The position numbers and the translations under genes were made by a program. DNA of 64,000 nucleotides. Source: Catonia carolina. Its lineage: Eukaryota > Arthropoda > Insecta > Hemiptera > Achilidae. The stretch lies in the NCBI GenBank assembly GCA_035578175.1, contig JAQMRL010000003.1, positions 57,582,672 to 57,646,671 on the forward strand, read 5' to 3'. A model generated the notes under the pieces. The model worked only from the letters and a program-made list of their open reading frames with translations, was not told the origin of the DNA and ran no database searches. Below are positions 1-12,245 of this stretch, piece after piece (position 1 is the first letter of the stretch; the number at the start of each line of letters is the position of its first letter).

Positions 1-164
1 TCATTGAACAATGATTCTCAATGGTGTTTATTTACATAACTGTACAGCTGGAGACCTTATAAAGTCGCTTACAGAATCTGTGTTACTTAACAATCCAAAG
101 CAAGTTTCTACAAATTGACTAACGGGTCTGATCTTGTAAGCTCATTTGATTTTTTTTTGTTTTT

Positions 165-478
165 TTTAAATCCCTAATGTGTTTACGTTCCAATCTGTTT
201 AATTTAGAACAATAAGCAACCCCGTGACCTAATGAGATGACGATGATGTGTATGACCTGGGTCTTGTACAGACCCAGGCCGACTATTCCTGAGACAGTAT
301 AATTAATTGAACCTTACCATCAAAGTACACCAGTAACCACTATCTGGTGTTCAAATCCGTATAAAAGTAACAACCTTTACTAGAATTTGAACCAGGAACC
401 TTCGTCTCCGAAAATCAGCTATTAAACAGCTGACTCGCGGTGACGACTTAACCTCTAGATCCATTTGAAATTTAAAAC
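165..478 (-). mobile_element. SINE-B copy 1
   Basis: On the minus strand a tRNA-like head (GGATCTAGAGGTTAAGTCGT; TGGTTCAAATTCTAGTAA) is followed by a body with CAATTAATTATACTGTCTCA and TCATCGTCATCTCATTAG. It ends CAGATTGGAACGTAAACACA. Confidence 0.8.
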
Positions 479-977
479 CATTTGAAATTTAAAACCAAAA
501 AGGGTGCTTAAATACCAAATATCACAAAAATAAATTAATTATGGATTTTCAATATTTTTTGCATGTGATTGACTACACAAAGTTGACATGCAAATTAAAA
601 TTTTAAAAATATTATTTTTTCTCTGGAAAAAACTAGAACTCCCATTTCATTACAAATTTCGAGTGTGAACTCTGTTTTATACATATATTTTGTAGTTTAC
701 AGTCCTAAATTAAGCTCGATGTTTAACTTACTTGTGTTAATAGTTTTTTTTATTATCTAGACAGCAAAATTACAATTTGTTCTTGCAGTCAAAAGAAACA
801 TGAACAATAAATAATAGAGAAAGGCTAACGCAGAAAAAAACAAATAAGACATTATAATTAATTAAAAATGAATATTACAGATCAAATAAAAACAAAACCA
901 ATTTAGAAAAAATTTTAAATAAAATTTTTGTAATAAAGTTCAAAGGTTAATCATTATCAAATCTACTACTAAGTCAA

Positions 978-1156
978 ACACAGCCGTATCAAATCCTTTG
1001 GTTATTAAAGACTATTAATCTATGGAACGATCTACGTATGGAACCGATGCGTTTTAGCACACATTTCTACACCTTTGTTGGAAGTCGAACCCGAGGGCTT
1101 CCGATTTTTAGTGCAGCCAGTCTAGCGCTCTAACCACTCGGCTACGGAGGCGACAG
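978..1156 (-). mobile_element. SINE-A copy (tRNA-like head, LINE-type tail)
   Basis: On the minus strand a tRNA-like head has GTAGCCGAGTGGTTAGAG (A-box-like) and GGGTTCGACTTCC (B-box). A diverged tail AGTCTTTAATAACCAAAG follows. The acceptor and T stems do not close into a functional tRNA. Confidence 0.7.
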
Positions 1157-1799
1157 ATTATAATTAGGTACACATACTATTTGTTTTTAAATTGTTTATT
1201 AGTTTATTAAAGAAATTCTTTAAAGTAAATTACCGTTTGATTAAAAGGTTAGACTGTAACAGAATAAGGGTACGTGAAATTAGATTTAGATACTAACGTT
1301 ATTTTTTCTTTTTTGGTAAAAGGTGGTGAGCTAGAAGAGAAATCTCTTTACCATCTCTTTTACACAAAGTAAAGCAAAACCATGCCTTCTACACCTACAA
1401 AGAACAGGATATTAAATGGTTTACCGCTAAATTTAACAAGGAAGTTTAAGAAATGAGGCGTTACTAATTCTCTACACAACACTGTAATTTTAACTGAAAC
1501 TGGAGTTTACTTAAATTTCATTACGGATCGATCATTTGTAATGTTTAAGTGGTTGTTGTCGTTAAATTTACCTAAACAATTTTTATTTAATTTTTGGCAT
1601 AATCTGTAAAAAATGTTTCTTATTACAGAGCCCCTCCTTTTTAAAGTAACATGGAATTGAAAAAATAAAAATAAATAACAAATTGTTTTTTTCTTTTGGC
1701 GTAGGCTGAACGTTTTCGTATTTCTGGATCCATTGATATACAATACTTATTTTCTACACAAAATTATTAGACATTTTATCTTTCAAAATTACATTTTTC

Positions 1800-2212
1800 T
1801 TCTTCTCAGGATGCGTCTCTGTTCCGAAGATTGGTTACCATCATGGCGATACTTATTTTATTGGTAGTTATCCGAAACAGTTCTTCTGAGCTTTCATTTA
1901 ACCATACTCTCAGGTTGTCTATCCATTAAATTCTTCTGCGTCCTGATCTCCTTCTACTGTCGAATTTGCCTTGCAGAATGCGTTGGAGCAATTCATACCT
2001 ACGCTCATTTCGCATGATATGACCGAGATATTGCAGTTTTCGCGCTTTCATTATGCTGACCAATTCGCAGCATTTTCCTACACAGCCAAAATTCGAACGC
2101 TTTCAATTTGTTGCTTGTTGCTTCTGTTAGAGTCCAGGCCTGAACTCCGTACAATAGGACTGAGAACACATAACATTTCATGAGTCTCGTTTATATCACC
2201 TCTCATTAATAC
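1800..2212 (-). pseudogene. Non-LTR RT C-terminal remnant (GVxxWTLTEA type)
   Basis: The minus strand contains VLLYGVQAWTLTEATSNKLK and FEFWLCRKMLR, then, after a deletion and frameshifts, LGHIMRNERRYELLQRILQG and, near the end, IAMMVTNLRN, followed by GAAGAAG-type codons. This is the conserved tail of insect endonuclease-reverse transcriptase LINEs. Stops and frame changes show it is dead. The related relics at 37468-37690 and 42405-42572 preserve overlapping parts of the same tail. Confidence 0.75.
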
Positions 2213-2245
2213 AGGTACCCAGATATTGACATTCTGCGACTCGTT

Positions 2246-2404
2246 CTATTCTGACCTTTTTTTGGTTTTACGTTCTGTTCTGCAATTACTGCTAATGCAG
2301 ACGGTGAAGCATGAAATGGTTTTTGTAACGTATGAAAATATGTCATGCCTGAATGGGATTCGAACCCAAGACCGCTACCAACTACGCCAATGCGGCCGCC
2401 ATTG
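2246..2404 (-). mobile_element. SINE-C copy
   Basis: The minus strand has a tRNA-like head GGCCGCATTGGCGTAGTTGG and GGGTTCGAATCCCATTC (perfect B box). A tail GTCTGCATTAGCAGTAATTG and ACGTAAAACCAAAAAAAGG follows. A short head and T arm without an acceptor stem exclude a tRNA gene. Confidence 0.78.
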
Positions 2405-4231
2405 GTGGCATGGTCTATTCTGATCTTGTTGACCAATATGTGAACAACAGAACCGATCAGCTGTTTGCTGATGATCATCATTTTTTATTATTCATATTGT
2501 TGTCCAAGTCCATAATATAATACAAGGTTTTTATAGAGAAGGGTTTTCATATACTACACTAACAACTGTTAAAAATTACATTAAATGATAATTTTAAATT
2601 GTACCTGAAAGTACTTCTTTAATTATAAACATTTTATTTGTTAATTAAAATAAATTTTATTTAAAATTTTACACTTATGTCGTGAACATATGATTATGAC
2701 TCATGATTTAAGTTCGTATAACCGTTGGTCTAGAAAAAGGAATATGTGGAGTGAAACCGAGAAGATCAGGAAAAACGATAAACCAGTAATTTAATGCATC
2801 TCTTCTAACGCATCAATGAGCACACACACAACGCAGGCGCAGTTGCTTGTTATTATTATATACCAATAGTTTTTTTGATTCCAATATACATATGATGGAA
2901 AATATTACAGTAATATTGTTACCTTCTCATTTGCATTAATTAATTGCACTACAGTATTAATAATTAATTATTATTAAAGACTACATTATTATAATTTATA
3001 TCTATAAAGTATGCATTGTTATTTTAGCCATATTGAAATATATTCGTTCCATGAGGGATTAGAATATATTATAAAAATTATAGATTCACTTCATTAAATA
3101 TCATGTTAAATACTCTTTAATAAATTTTCATTTCAATTTATAGTTGATGTTATTTTTAATGGAATTATTGGAAAAATGTATTTAGTTTTCCTTTTATGGT
3201 TTTTGGATTAAACTCTTCTGGTTTTTACTAGTACACAAAAAGAGTTAATAAATAGTACACATAACGAGTTAAGAGTTATTTGCATAGTACATAAATGTGG
3301 TAAAGACTGTCTCAACGTTCTAGTCATTCGACTAATTTTGAACTTCATAGAAAAATTCTTTTGTAAATTAATTGTTAGGTTTTAATAAATTGTTTTTTTT
3401 AATAATTTATATTAAAATAATATTCAATTGTAGGTTTTCTTTATTTATTTATTTATCGTTTATATTTAAAACGCAAAATCCCTTCCTATTTTATTTTATA
3501 TAGGAATTCAAATTAACTCATAAATACAGAGTTCTACAGAACGAATTTTTATAATTGTTATATGGTTTTAAAGAGTATCCTTTCCTGATTTGCCCAAAAG
3601 TGAAAGTAATGCTTGGATTTTGAATTTATTGTTCTCTTTTATCGGCGAGCTAAAAATATTATTTTTTTATTTTGTAATTATTTTTACTTTTTCCCCTTTT
3701 ATTTGTCTGGTAAGTTTTTCAGTATGATATCAATTAGAAATATTTCTCTTGTTAGTGCTAGTTATAGTTCTGGTTATAAATTACGGCAACATTTAACTGA
3801 TAATTTTTTCAATTATTGGTCTAGTAGAGCTCCGAATGTTTGTAGAATGGTAATAAATTATTTGTACCAACATAGATGCCTACTAGGGGTGGGTTAGTGG
3901 CAGGAGATTGATATTTTGGACGATGTACAAGTGTATACTAGGAATTAGCACCGAGTACTCAGAGAAATTACCCGGTATTGTCAGTATCAATCATAAGTTA
4001 CTGATTACAAGTGCACTGCACGGTGAATTGTTACTAAAATAATTTAATAACGTAGTAAAAATATTTATTTACTTTCGGGTATGGTAGTATAAAGATAACA
4101 GCAGAAATTACTATAGCAAACGCAGTGGTGTTCCTTGTATGTATGCGCTTGAATTAGTTCCTAAGTATCGGTCTCGTACGACTCGTGCCGTTATTAGTTC
4201 CAATTAAACCAAAAAACAAGGAGAATAATTT
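2405..4231. other. AT-rich span without supported genes
   Basis: I see no family repeat or coding signal. The 94-codon frame 3613-3897 has low-complexity Phe/Tyr-rich composition and no domain. Confidence 0.6.
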
Positions 4232-4400
4232 AGTCTGGCCCGTTCGTGCAGTGGTAAATGCAATTGGCTTTTATGCAAGGGACCCCGGGAAGTTGAATCG
4301 GGTCAGGTCTGGCAAGGTTTAATTTCCATGTCACCTCATATCATTACCTACGCACAAGCCAAGACTTTTGTAAGCGGTATCAGAAAAAATTTATTACTAC
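4232..4400 (+). mobile_element. tRNA-derived SINE head, family unassigned
   Basis: TGGCCCGTTCGTGCAGTGGT and AAGTTGAATCGGGTCAGGTC resemble the heads of the other tRNA-derived families. The tail (CATTACCTACGCACAAGCC) matches none of the families in the window. Confidence 0.6.
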
Positions 4401-4833
4401 TTGATCGTTCTTCCCTCAGTTATAATTTCTGTATTGGAACTAAGTACTGTATAAAGAATATCAAGTATTTTGTGTAAGTTGCTGATACTCGTAACAAGTC
4501 GTCCTAGAAAACCCCTGTTGTGGCACAACACTAACTACTACTTTTTCTTGCCTACTAATAATTGTATTATCCATAAAAAGAACATTGGCTAACTAAATCA
4601 CTACTAAATTATTATTCTTCATTATCATTAATTTAGAATCTAGTATTTTAAGTACTACGCCTAGACCTTTCAGTACCAACGCCCGAAAAACAGGACGTTG
4701 ACATCTTATACGTAAAGTGCCAACGGTCGGTTTGCCGGATGTCTCTAAACTATGCATAAAGTGCATACGTCCGGATAACGGAACGTTAACAAAAATATTT
4801 TATTTAAACAAAAATTAATGGAATAATGTATTT

Positions 4834-5013
4834 TGAGACCGCCTCCGTGGCGTAGTGACTAATGCGTGAGCCTACAGAACGAAAGGTCCTGGATTTGATT
4901 CCCGGCTAGGGTCTGGAAATTTGAAAACGTTAAATCACTGTTACAGTACTAAAACCCGCAGTAGTCTCTAATGACCAAGCTGTCGATGCGACATTAAAGT
5001 AAACTAAAAAAAT
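4834..5013 (+). mobile_element. SINE-A copy, nearly full length
   Basis: The head CCTCCGTGGCGTAGTGACTA contains an A-box-like stretch, and GGATTTGATTCCCGGC a B box. The tail GTCTCTAATGACCAAGCTGT-CGATGCGACATTAAA is the SINE-A/LINE tail, with the left stem slightly eroded. Confidence 0.85.
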
Positions 5014-6132
5014 GTATTTTGAATATTTTTAGTGTTATCAAAACGATCTATTTTATTATAAACACAATAAAAAGTAATTTATAACAGGAAATTTCTTTTT
5101 TCTGTAACGTTGAAATTTTGGTTGGCAATGGGAGGCTTACGCTAGTAAGTTGTCGAAGTAAGGGCTGGAACTTTTAGACATCCTTATGCAAATCATACGG
5201 CACTTGAGAATCAAACTTTTAAATATTGTTTGGGCACTGAAAGGGTTAATCATTAACTATTGCTATCAACATGAAACAGCTTCCTTTGTTTTCATGATAC
5301 TCTAATCACAATAATTAATGCATGTGGCATACAAAAAGCACGTTTATAATAATGTCTGATATTTACTTTCTACTAACTGTAGAACTCATTCCATCGTTAC
5401 TCTTTCAAGGTCAAAGACAATATTCCGGTGGTTGTTCATTTAAAGTTGATCCCTTTGTATAAAAGCCATGTTGTCTGAGACAGGTTTTACTAACCAATAA
5501 AATAATCCCGTTTGTGCAATTTGAAAATATTCACGTACGATCAGGAATATAAAAACAATGGAAAAAGAGAAAGAATTAGTTGAATAAGAGAAAATTTTAA
5601 TGGTATTGCAAAATACGAATGCATAGGTAAAACGAGGGAAGTGGACTTTTATAATCCCTACTTTCATTAAAGGGATTATCACGGAGTGTTATTGAAGAGT
5701 TTTATTTTAAATACACCGAAAATTACCAAGTTAATATTGTTAGCTAAACTGCCTTTATCTCGTGACCTGGTCCATTTTTATGTAGTATACAGAATTCATA
5801 ATCACCCTATCCAAGTTTAATAAAGTTTAATCAAGCTTACCCTGAATTTAAGCAGGAAAAATATTTAAATAAAAACAAAGTATTTATTTATTAAAAGTAA
5901 TTATTATTTAAGTAATTATTTATTTAAAATATTTTATTTCAAAATACACTAGTTGTAGGTCTACGTTAAATTGCATTCTGTTTTTATTACACGTCAATCT
6001 TCTGCCTATTATTTCTCGTGACCAACAAACTCCTTAAAAGCAAGTGGTTGAAATTCATGTGCTTTAACTACGCTAGATTTATTTTAGAGAAGCCGTATGC
6101 CGCTTTTTAGATCTAGACCAATAGCTCTTCAA

Positions 6133-6318
6133 GGAGGTGCAGAGATATTCAATCAGTATTACTTTTAGGACCTTCCGCTTTGCAACGGCAGGTCCTCAGG
6201 GGTATGGTTTCTGGCTAGAGACTGAAAAATTGTTACACGTTCAAACCTTAACCAAACCTTCTTTACCCAAATATAGTCGCTAATGACCAAAATGTGATAT
6301 GACTTTAAATAAAATAAT
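6133..6318 (+). mobile_element. SINE-A copy, diverged
   Basis: The tail AGTCGCTAATGACCAAAA and GACTTTAAATAAA is clear. The tRNA-like head is degraded but the GGTTTCTGGCTAGAGACTG part aligns with other copies. Confidence 0.65.
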
Positions 6319-6704
6319 AAAAATATTTCCTTTAATTTTTTTCCTTTTTACCACTTAGCTGAAAGTGCTCGAAATAAAAATGCTTCATGTTTCTGTTTAA
6401 CCCCTGAGGCAGAAATGTGCTACAGAAGTAGCAGATAGGATACAGAAGTATCCTATGACACTTCAGGTAGGTGATACAGAAGTTTAGTGATGTCCATAAA
6501 TCAGTCAGTGAGGTTTTTCGCATTTTCATGTAGTACAAAAGAAATTGTGCTTACGCCCCATGCGAAATGTTTGCTAGCCTCTAAGGGTTTGCGTTAAAAT
6601 TGGGTTTGAAAATTTTGCTGTGTAATTACGATTAATAGAATAAGAATTTTGAATTTTATAATTATTACATCTCTTTCGTAATTTATAAAAATAATATTTA
6701 TTTT

Positions 6705-6960
6705 TGTAGGGTAGTTACCCCTCTTTATACATCTCATTCATGAGTCGCCGTTATTTAAATTCTTCATTTTTCATGGGTCACATTTGAAAAATACGCGTGC
6801 CAACTTTCAGGGCTGTTATTCTTCGGAACGATAAAAAAATTATATGGTAGTCTTCTCAGGTTTACGCCTTAGGCGCAAGTGGTCGAAATGTAAGTACTTT
6901 AGTTTTTCTATTCAAGGAAATTATTTGCCGAATTTCAGCTCGTGTGATAGGGAAGTGATT
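6705..6960 (+). repeat. Dispersed repeat R3
   Basis: CGCAAGTGGTCGAAATGTAA with TACTTTAGTTTTTCTATTCA recurs in diverged form at 45005-45150, 46695-46840 and 46845-46920 (plus) and at 17560-17615 (minus), each near a 'gggttg..acccctttttgcct' string. No terminal repeats or coding were found. Confidence 0.5.
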
Positions 6961-7743
6961 ATAAAATGAGATAGTAAGCTAGTCAGAACTTAGGCATTTA
7001 CGTTGAACTTTATAAATTACGATCATTTACCTAACTAATATCACTACTTTATTTTGAGTTAAAATAAAAATTAGATTTAATTCAAATTTTTAAGTTTTCA
7101 CACAAATTTATATTCCATTTAAACCAAGCAGCAACACTTTACTTTAAAATTGCGTGAGTAACTTTTTTCTAACTTTATGTTGAAGGAAAAGTTTGCAAAC
7201 TCAGAAGTTGAACAAGAAAACCAAACTTAAGTAGTCGTGAAAAGTAGTAACATTTTTTTTCAGCATTACATTAATGAAGGTTTGTCGTTATCTGCGAATA
7301 AATTCTCTGGATAACAAAAATAACAATGATTTTATTTAAATAAAAATATTTACATAACATACTTTTTACAACATAACAAAATTATCAAATGTATTATGTA
7401 CCGTTCTGAAACAAAATATGTATTCACATTTTATTTCATACAAATTAAATTCCTTTTCTTGGAACCGATGTCTCTTTTTGTAATAATGAGTGTTTTCTTG
7501 CAGTAATTTGTATTGATGTATTCTTATTTATCTTGGTGTTTCATCATTTACTCGCCGGTTCTACTAGAACAAAAAGAAAAAGTATTTTAGAGTTAAATAT
7601 TATCTGTACTGTTTTAGGTTTAATTATTTAATTTTTAAGATATCTTTAAAATCAAATATCTTGACGTGATAGTCGATCAACACCTTCAATGCGCTCCTTC
7701 ATTCATTACATTCTTACAAGATAAATTAATTTTTTAGATCTTT

Positions 7744-8111
7744 TACAAATGCACTCGATCTGCTAGTTCCAGGGCTACAAAGAATGGTTCTGTTTCGTAT
7801 CACATGGTTAGCCAATAATATGACTGAACTATTATTTAAGAACAGAAGAGGTAGAGGTGTAAAAGACACTAGTCCGAAATATCTCCTCTGAGAGAAATGA
7901 ATTTCATTATACACCCTGTGGTGAATGAAGTGAAGGTGTCATTTGCAGGGTGGAAAGTAAATGCTTTCCGGAGAGCCTACCATGCTGATAAGCACAGCTT
8001 TCCACTCAGTGATAAAGGCATAGGTAAAGCACTTCACTCATCGTTTTACTTAGTAAAGCTTCTAGAAGCTTAAACTAGCCTTTCAGCTGATGACATAATC
8101 AACAGCAACAA
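7744..8111 (+). mobile_element. SINE1 copy 1
   Basis: Member of a roughly 390-bp family. Landmarks are GCACTCGATCTGCTAG, GAACAGAAGAGGTAGAGG, GTGGTGAATGAAGTGAAGG, GATAAGCA and a TAGCCTTTCAGCTGATGAC end. The tail is CAGCAACAAAA. The first 30 or so bases are diverged or missing. Confidence 0.9.
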
Positions 8112-8641
8112 AATGTATTTATGTAATATATGATGTTTATTTATTTAAATGTAATTACATGTATTAAACATTTTATATTATTGTACATTTGTACAGTCTG
8201 TTGTTCGGTAACGGAATTATGAGGTGGAAAAGTGCTTATGATACAAACTTAGTTATAGCAATTATGATACCAACTGGAATTTATCTGTAGCTTATATAAT
8301 GCATTTCCTGGATTATTTTTTTGTATTGATAAACTAAATCTTAATGAGAAAAATACTTGTGTAAAAATTGCGTCATCGAAAACCAAATGAACAAATAAGA
8401 AGCGTCACCAAAATATTGCACAAAAATTGTTCGAAAAATGAAAATAGAGTGCCGTAATTAGGCACACGGACGGAAGATGAAAATATGGAGTTCCATCAAC
8501 AAGAAATAAAGACACATGAACTAAACTTTCCTCCAGTATTGGACTAATGGGCTATTAAAAAATTAATGAGAAGTTTAACATTTTGCTTAATTGTGTACAA
8601 CAAAACCTATTACTTGTTAACTCAATTGAATTATTATTTTT

Positions 8642-8866
8642 TAATCCCTTGAGTGTACGTTCCAATCTGTTCAATTTAGAACACTATGCAACCTTATGAC
8701 TCAATGAGATGAAGATGAAATGTAACATGTAAATGAAGGGTAGTCTTTACGGACAAGTCAACCACGTCTGAGCAAGTGTGGTTAATTGAGCCCCAACCAT
8801 AAAAATACACCGGTAACTACTGTCTAGTATTAAATTTTGTATAAAAGAAACTACCTTTACTAGTAG
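8642..8866 (-). mobile_element. SINE-B copy 2 (head missing)
   Basis: It shares TTCCAATCTGTTCAATTTAG, GTGGTTAATTGAGCCCCAAC and TACACCGGTAACTACTGTC (plus-strand reading) with the other copies. It stops after ACTACCTTTACTAGTA, so the tRNA-like head is absent. Confidence 0.8.
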
Positions 8867-9114
8867 TAAAAAATAAATATTAAGCTGAAATATTGAGCAT
8901 CAGTGATTAGAAGCTACCATCTGAAATAATCATTCGCAAATACGAGTAAATAAAATTCGCAAATACGATCGTATATAACTTTATATAGTTGATAAAATAA
9001 CAACTCAGATTTTTCATATATAAGTTGTAGATAAAAGGAGAAAGGCAGTTCAATTGCGGGAACAGCACTAAAACAACATATTTTACAGTTTCAAATATTA
9101 AACAGTTTTAAATA

Positions 9115-9120
9115 TTTATT
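9115..9120 (-). promoter_or_regulatory. Candidate polyadenylation signal of the glycine-rich gene
   Basis: An AATAAA hexamer on the minus strand lies about 335 nt downstream of the stop codon at 9452. This would give a 3' UTR of roughly 350 nt. The flanks are AT-rich, so chance occurrence is possible. Confidence 0.3.
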
Positions 9121-9451
9121 GCATACTTTAATGGATTTTAAGCCTTTTGTCTCCTAATAGGCAGAGTCCTTTGAATCAGTGAATTTTATGGGTTAGTTGA
9201 TTGCATCTAATCTTATTTCTGACCACATTTTATATTTTCCCGTTACATATAATTTTGTAATTTGCTTGTAAGCTTGATTTTTTTTTCTTTTTTGTGGGCA
9301 TTATCCGTACCTTTAATTAATACAATTGCACAATTATAATAACTAGTAATAATTTTCTTAATTAAAACATTTTGTATTTTATATTTAAATTTTATAAGTA
9401 ATAAGCTCACCGATTTAGTTCTGTTCGAGGTATGCCCTGCTGAGGGGAGAT

Positions 9452-11092
9452 CTATGATCGAAGATTCGTAATTTTTTGTGGAAAATTATAAGATTGAGAA
9501 GGTACAAAAGTATTGTCAAACATTGTTTGTGATTTTAATTTAAGACTTTCAAAATTTGGGAAATTATTTGCTATATGTTCTGGTTTAATTGTTTGTTTCA
9601 TTGGTAAAAATTGGTCTGGAGATACTCTTACTATTTCAAATTGCGGTCCATTTACTTGTAACAGTTGGCTAGGAATAAAATCTTTGTTTTCAGGTACGGT
9701 TACTTCGTCGGGTTGGGTAAATTTTGTTGAATTAGAGTGAACGTTGTGTGTGTTGTCTCTCACGTTTCTAAGAGGCTCGAACACGGGCAATTCGTAAACT
9801 TCTGGTTCGTCTACTGGAACTGAATAAGTATCTTCAATATCTACGTGTGGGGGTAAAAGTTCTATTTTATCTGAATGGTGTGGAAGCGGACTCACATAAG
9901 AGTAACTGATTGGGGATGGAATGACTAAGGGTTGATACAGATTAACATTTATCGGATGATGATTTGAGGGATGTTTTATAATCTCAGTTGCCGAGTCTGG
10001 CAAAATAGTAGAAGTATCTTCAGGGCTCGGTTTAAAAAGTATCGTGTCTGGTAAATGTGGCTCCGTTACGTCGGGTAATACTTTTGGTATCTCATGAACT
10101 ACTGCTGAAGGATTAAATTGTACCGTTTCAAATAATGGAAGTTCAAAATTATATTTAATCAAGTGGCCGTACCTCGGAAAGGATGGTCTCCCCTCAGCGG
10201 GTAACCCATATTCAGTAGGCGGAGGTCCATAATCTGTTGCAGGAACTCCATACTCTTCAGCTGGTACTCCATATTCTTCTACTGGAGCTGGAGGGGGGTA
10301 CGGAGGAGGATATTTTGCCTCTTCCGCAGGATAGTGTCTACTGCGTGTAGGTCGGTTATAGAATGAATTCCCTCTGTTAAAACCTCCTGAGCCAGGATTA
10401 CCACCTCCGAATCCGCCTACACTATTTCCTACAAAACTACCCCCTCCTGCACCGCCAATTCCTCCTCCAAAACCTCCAGGATTTCCACCTGCTCCAGCAA
10501 AACTACTTCCACCTAATCCTCCGGTGCCTAAAGGATTACCACCGCCGAATCCTCCACCTGCTCCACCGAAACCCCCGTTTCCACCGAATCCACCTCCAAA
10601 ATTACTATTCCCTCCAAATCCTCCGTTTCCTCCTCCAAAACCACCTTGATTGAATCCTCCTCCCCCTCCCCCTATTCCACCTAATCCCCCTTGACCTTGC
10701 CCGAAGCCTCCTCCACCAAATCCACCTTGCCCTCCACCAAATCCGCCTTGCCCTCCGCCAAATCCACCTTGCCCTCCTCCACCGAATCCACCTTGGCCTG
10801 CTCCGCCGAAACCCCCTTGGCGTCCACCAAATCCTCCTTGACCTCCTCCTCCACCAAATGCTCCTTGAGCTCCTCCTCCACCAAATCCTCCTTGACCTCC
10901 TCCGAATCCTCCTTGGCCTCCTCCACCAAATCCTCCTTGTCCTCTGCCAAATCCACCTTGGCCTCCACCAAATCCTCCGCCTCCAAATCCGCCTTGGCCT
11001 CCTTGACTGAATCCGCCTCCTCCACCTCCATTATTTTGTCCAAAACCCCCTTGAGCTTTTGTATAAGTTACTAGGCATATACATAGTGCTAC
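9452..11092 (-). CDS. Secreted glycine-rich / YGxP proline-rich structural (cuticle-type) protein, terminal exon
   Basis: One uninterrupted frame of 546 codons ends at TAG (9452-9454). It begins at a splice acceptor: a pyrimidine-rich tract ending in AG at 11093-11094. The first 13 residues, VALCICLVTYTKA, look like the hydrophobic core and cleavage end of a signal peptide, so the start codon is in an upstream exon; no in-frame ATG lies near the exon start. Residues about 14-238 are glycine-rich, with over a dozen GGFGGGQ-like units. Residues about 265-300 carry YPPP and YGxP motifs (EEYGVPA type). From about 310 to the end the chain is Pro/Val/Glu-rich, without cysteines or a recognisable domain. 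Such composition is typical of secreted cuticle or other extracellular-matrix proteins of insects, so a cuticle role is inferred. No chitin-binding R&R consensus is seen. A silk, chorion or salivary sheath protein is possible. Confidence 0.8.
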   Translation of the reverse strand, partial: VALCICLVTYTKAQGGFGQNNGGGGGGFSQGGQGGFGGGGFGGGQGGFGRGQGGFGGGGQGGFGGGQGGFGGGGAQGAFGGGGGQGGFGGRQGGFGGAGQGGFGGGGQGGFGGGQGGFGGGQGGFGGGGFGQGQGGLGGIGGGGGGFNQGGFGGGNGGFGGNSNFGGGFGGNGGFGGAGGGFGGGNPLGTGGLGGSSFAGAGGNPGGFGGGIGGAGGGSFVGNSVGGFGGGNPGSGGFNRGNSFYNRPTRSRHYPAEEAKYPPPYPPPAPVEEYGVPAEEYGVPATDYGPPPTEYGLPAEGRPSFPRYGHLIKYNFELPLFETVQFNPSAVVHEIPKVLPDVTEPHLPDTILFKPSPEDTSTILPDSATEIIKHPSNHHPINVNLYQPLVIPSPISYSYVSPLPHHSDKIELLPPHVDIEDTYSVPVDEPEVYELPVFEPLRNVRDNTHNVHSNSTKFTQPDEVTVPENKDFIPSQLLQVNGPQFEIVRVSPDQFLPMKQTIKPEHIANNFPNFESLKLKSQTMFDNTFVPSQSYNFPQKITNLRS

Positions 11093-11404
11093 CTGAAAAA
11101 TACAAAATAAATATTATAATAGCCTATAGATATTTTTTAGAAATATTAAATGTAACATACTAAGTTGTTTGTTCCATTTATTTAATTTACAAAATATAAT
11201 GTCATTTGCATTTTACGGAAAATTCTACATAATCAAATGTATAGATAATTTAAAATCCTATGACATTTATTTGCGCTATTTCTAAGAACTTAGTTAAGCA
11301 CCAATTAGTGATTTTTTTAAACTTTGCTTATCAAATTTAAAATAAATCTAACTCAGGTGGATTTTCATTTTGCGTCATCCACTTTATTTATTTTTTTTAT
11401 TTGA

Positions 11405-11520
11405 CCGGCCCGTTGGCGTGAGGATAGCGCAACTGGCTTCTGCGCCGGGGTCCTGGGTCCACCATCTGCATTAGCAGAAATTGCAAAACAGTCAGACGTA
11501 AAACAAAACAAAAAACAAGT
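11405..11520 (+). mobile_element. SINE-C copy, short
   Basis: The head GGCCCGTTGGCGTGAGGATA and GGTCCTGGGTCC, then the tail TCTGCATTAGCAGAAATTGC and GTCAGACGTAAAAC, match 2246-2404. It lies in the upstream region of the glycine-rich gene. Confidence 0.75.
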
Positions 11521-12119
11521 CATCCACTCATGACTAAAATTAGTTTATGTTTTTCGTTATACACTGGTGATAGTAATTCCTGTGAGTCATTCACACCAAA
11601 TTTTTAACCAAAAATTATTTAGAAAGGAACTATTGTTGAACACTAAAATGTTTCACCGATCAGATAATATTTATTTTTTTAAACAAATGCAGGTAACCAC
11701 GACTTTTTAGATATTATGGTAACGTATTGATGTATTTTCTCCATGGGTAATACACTTTTGATTAAACAACTCGATGTTGTGGTTGATAGGGTAAAGACTA
11801 GATTGTGTGATCGTCCCGTTACTCAATTTGCTTAGCTCCGCACATTTACGGTGTACGCAGCGGGGAAGCTTGAAGAACTTAAGGATCCTCTTACTACTAT
11901 AGTTTTTACAAACAAATACTCCAAAGGCAGACATTTTTAGGTTAGCTTTAGATCCTAGCTAATTTAATTGTCACGTGCACTTGGAATCAAAGGAAAATAT
12001 TTAAAAGAACGCCAAATAATATTCACGAACTCGCCTTCAGCGATAAATTCATGACGCAACTGAGCGAACAGACAATGAATGTACCTTAAGTTATAGTGAA
12101 ATGGGGAAGCTAAGTTAGT

Positions 12120-12245
12120 TTAAGTCTAAGAATTATAATAAATTGTAATTTATAATCTTGTATATAAATAATTTTGTAATAAGTTTAAAGGTGGTCTGTT
12201 TATTATTTATTATACCAAGATCCTGTACGAACCTATACTTAAGTA
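12120..12245 (+). repeat. Diverged copy of the 40200-40360 sequence
   Basis: The end CCAAGATCCTGTACGAACCT matches CCCAGATCCCGAACAAACCT at 40321. Both are preceded by the TCTGTTTAT string. Confidence 0.4.

Larger units (their letters stand above)
5014..7743. other. AT-rich span with SINE-A and R3 relics only
   Basis: Apart from the SINE-A copy (6133-6318) and R3 (6705-6960), nothing is recognised. Frames of 60-80 codons here are chance frames. Confidence 0.6.

Noticed and set aside
1070..1150. tRNA-like sequence with good A and B boxes (also at 2345-2404, 11405, 42960, 48950, 58100)
   Set aside because: Acceptor stems do not close and family-specific SINE tails follow; these are SINE heads, not tRNA genes.
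3613..3897. 94-codon Phe/Tyr-rich frame
   Set aside because: Composition expected from AT-rich sequence; no other evidence.
10681..11074. Open frames on both strands over the glycine-rich repeats (Glu/Ala/Lys-rich minus frame, Ser/Thr-rich plus frame)
   Set aside because: They are other-frame readings of the GGFGGGQ repeat; the frame with signal peptide, splice acceptor and 546-codon continuity is the real one.
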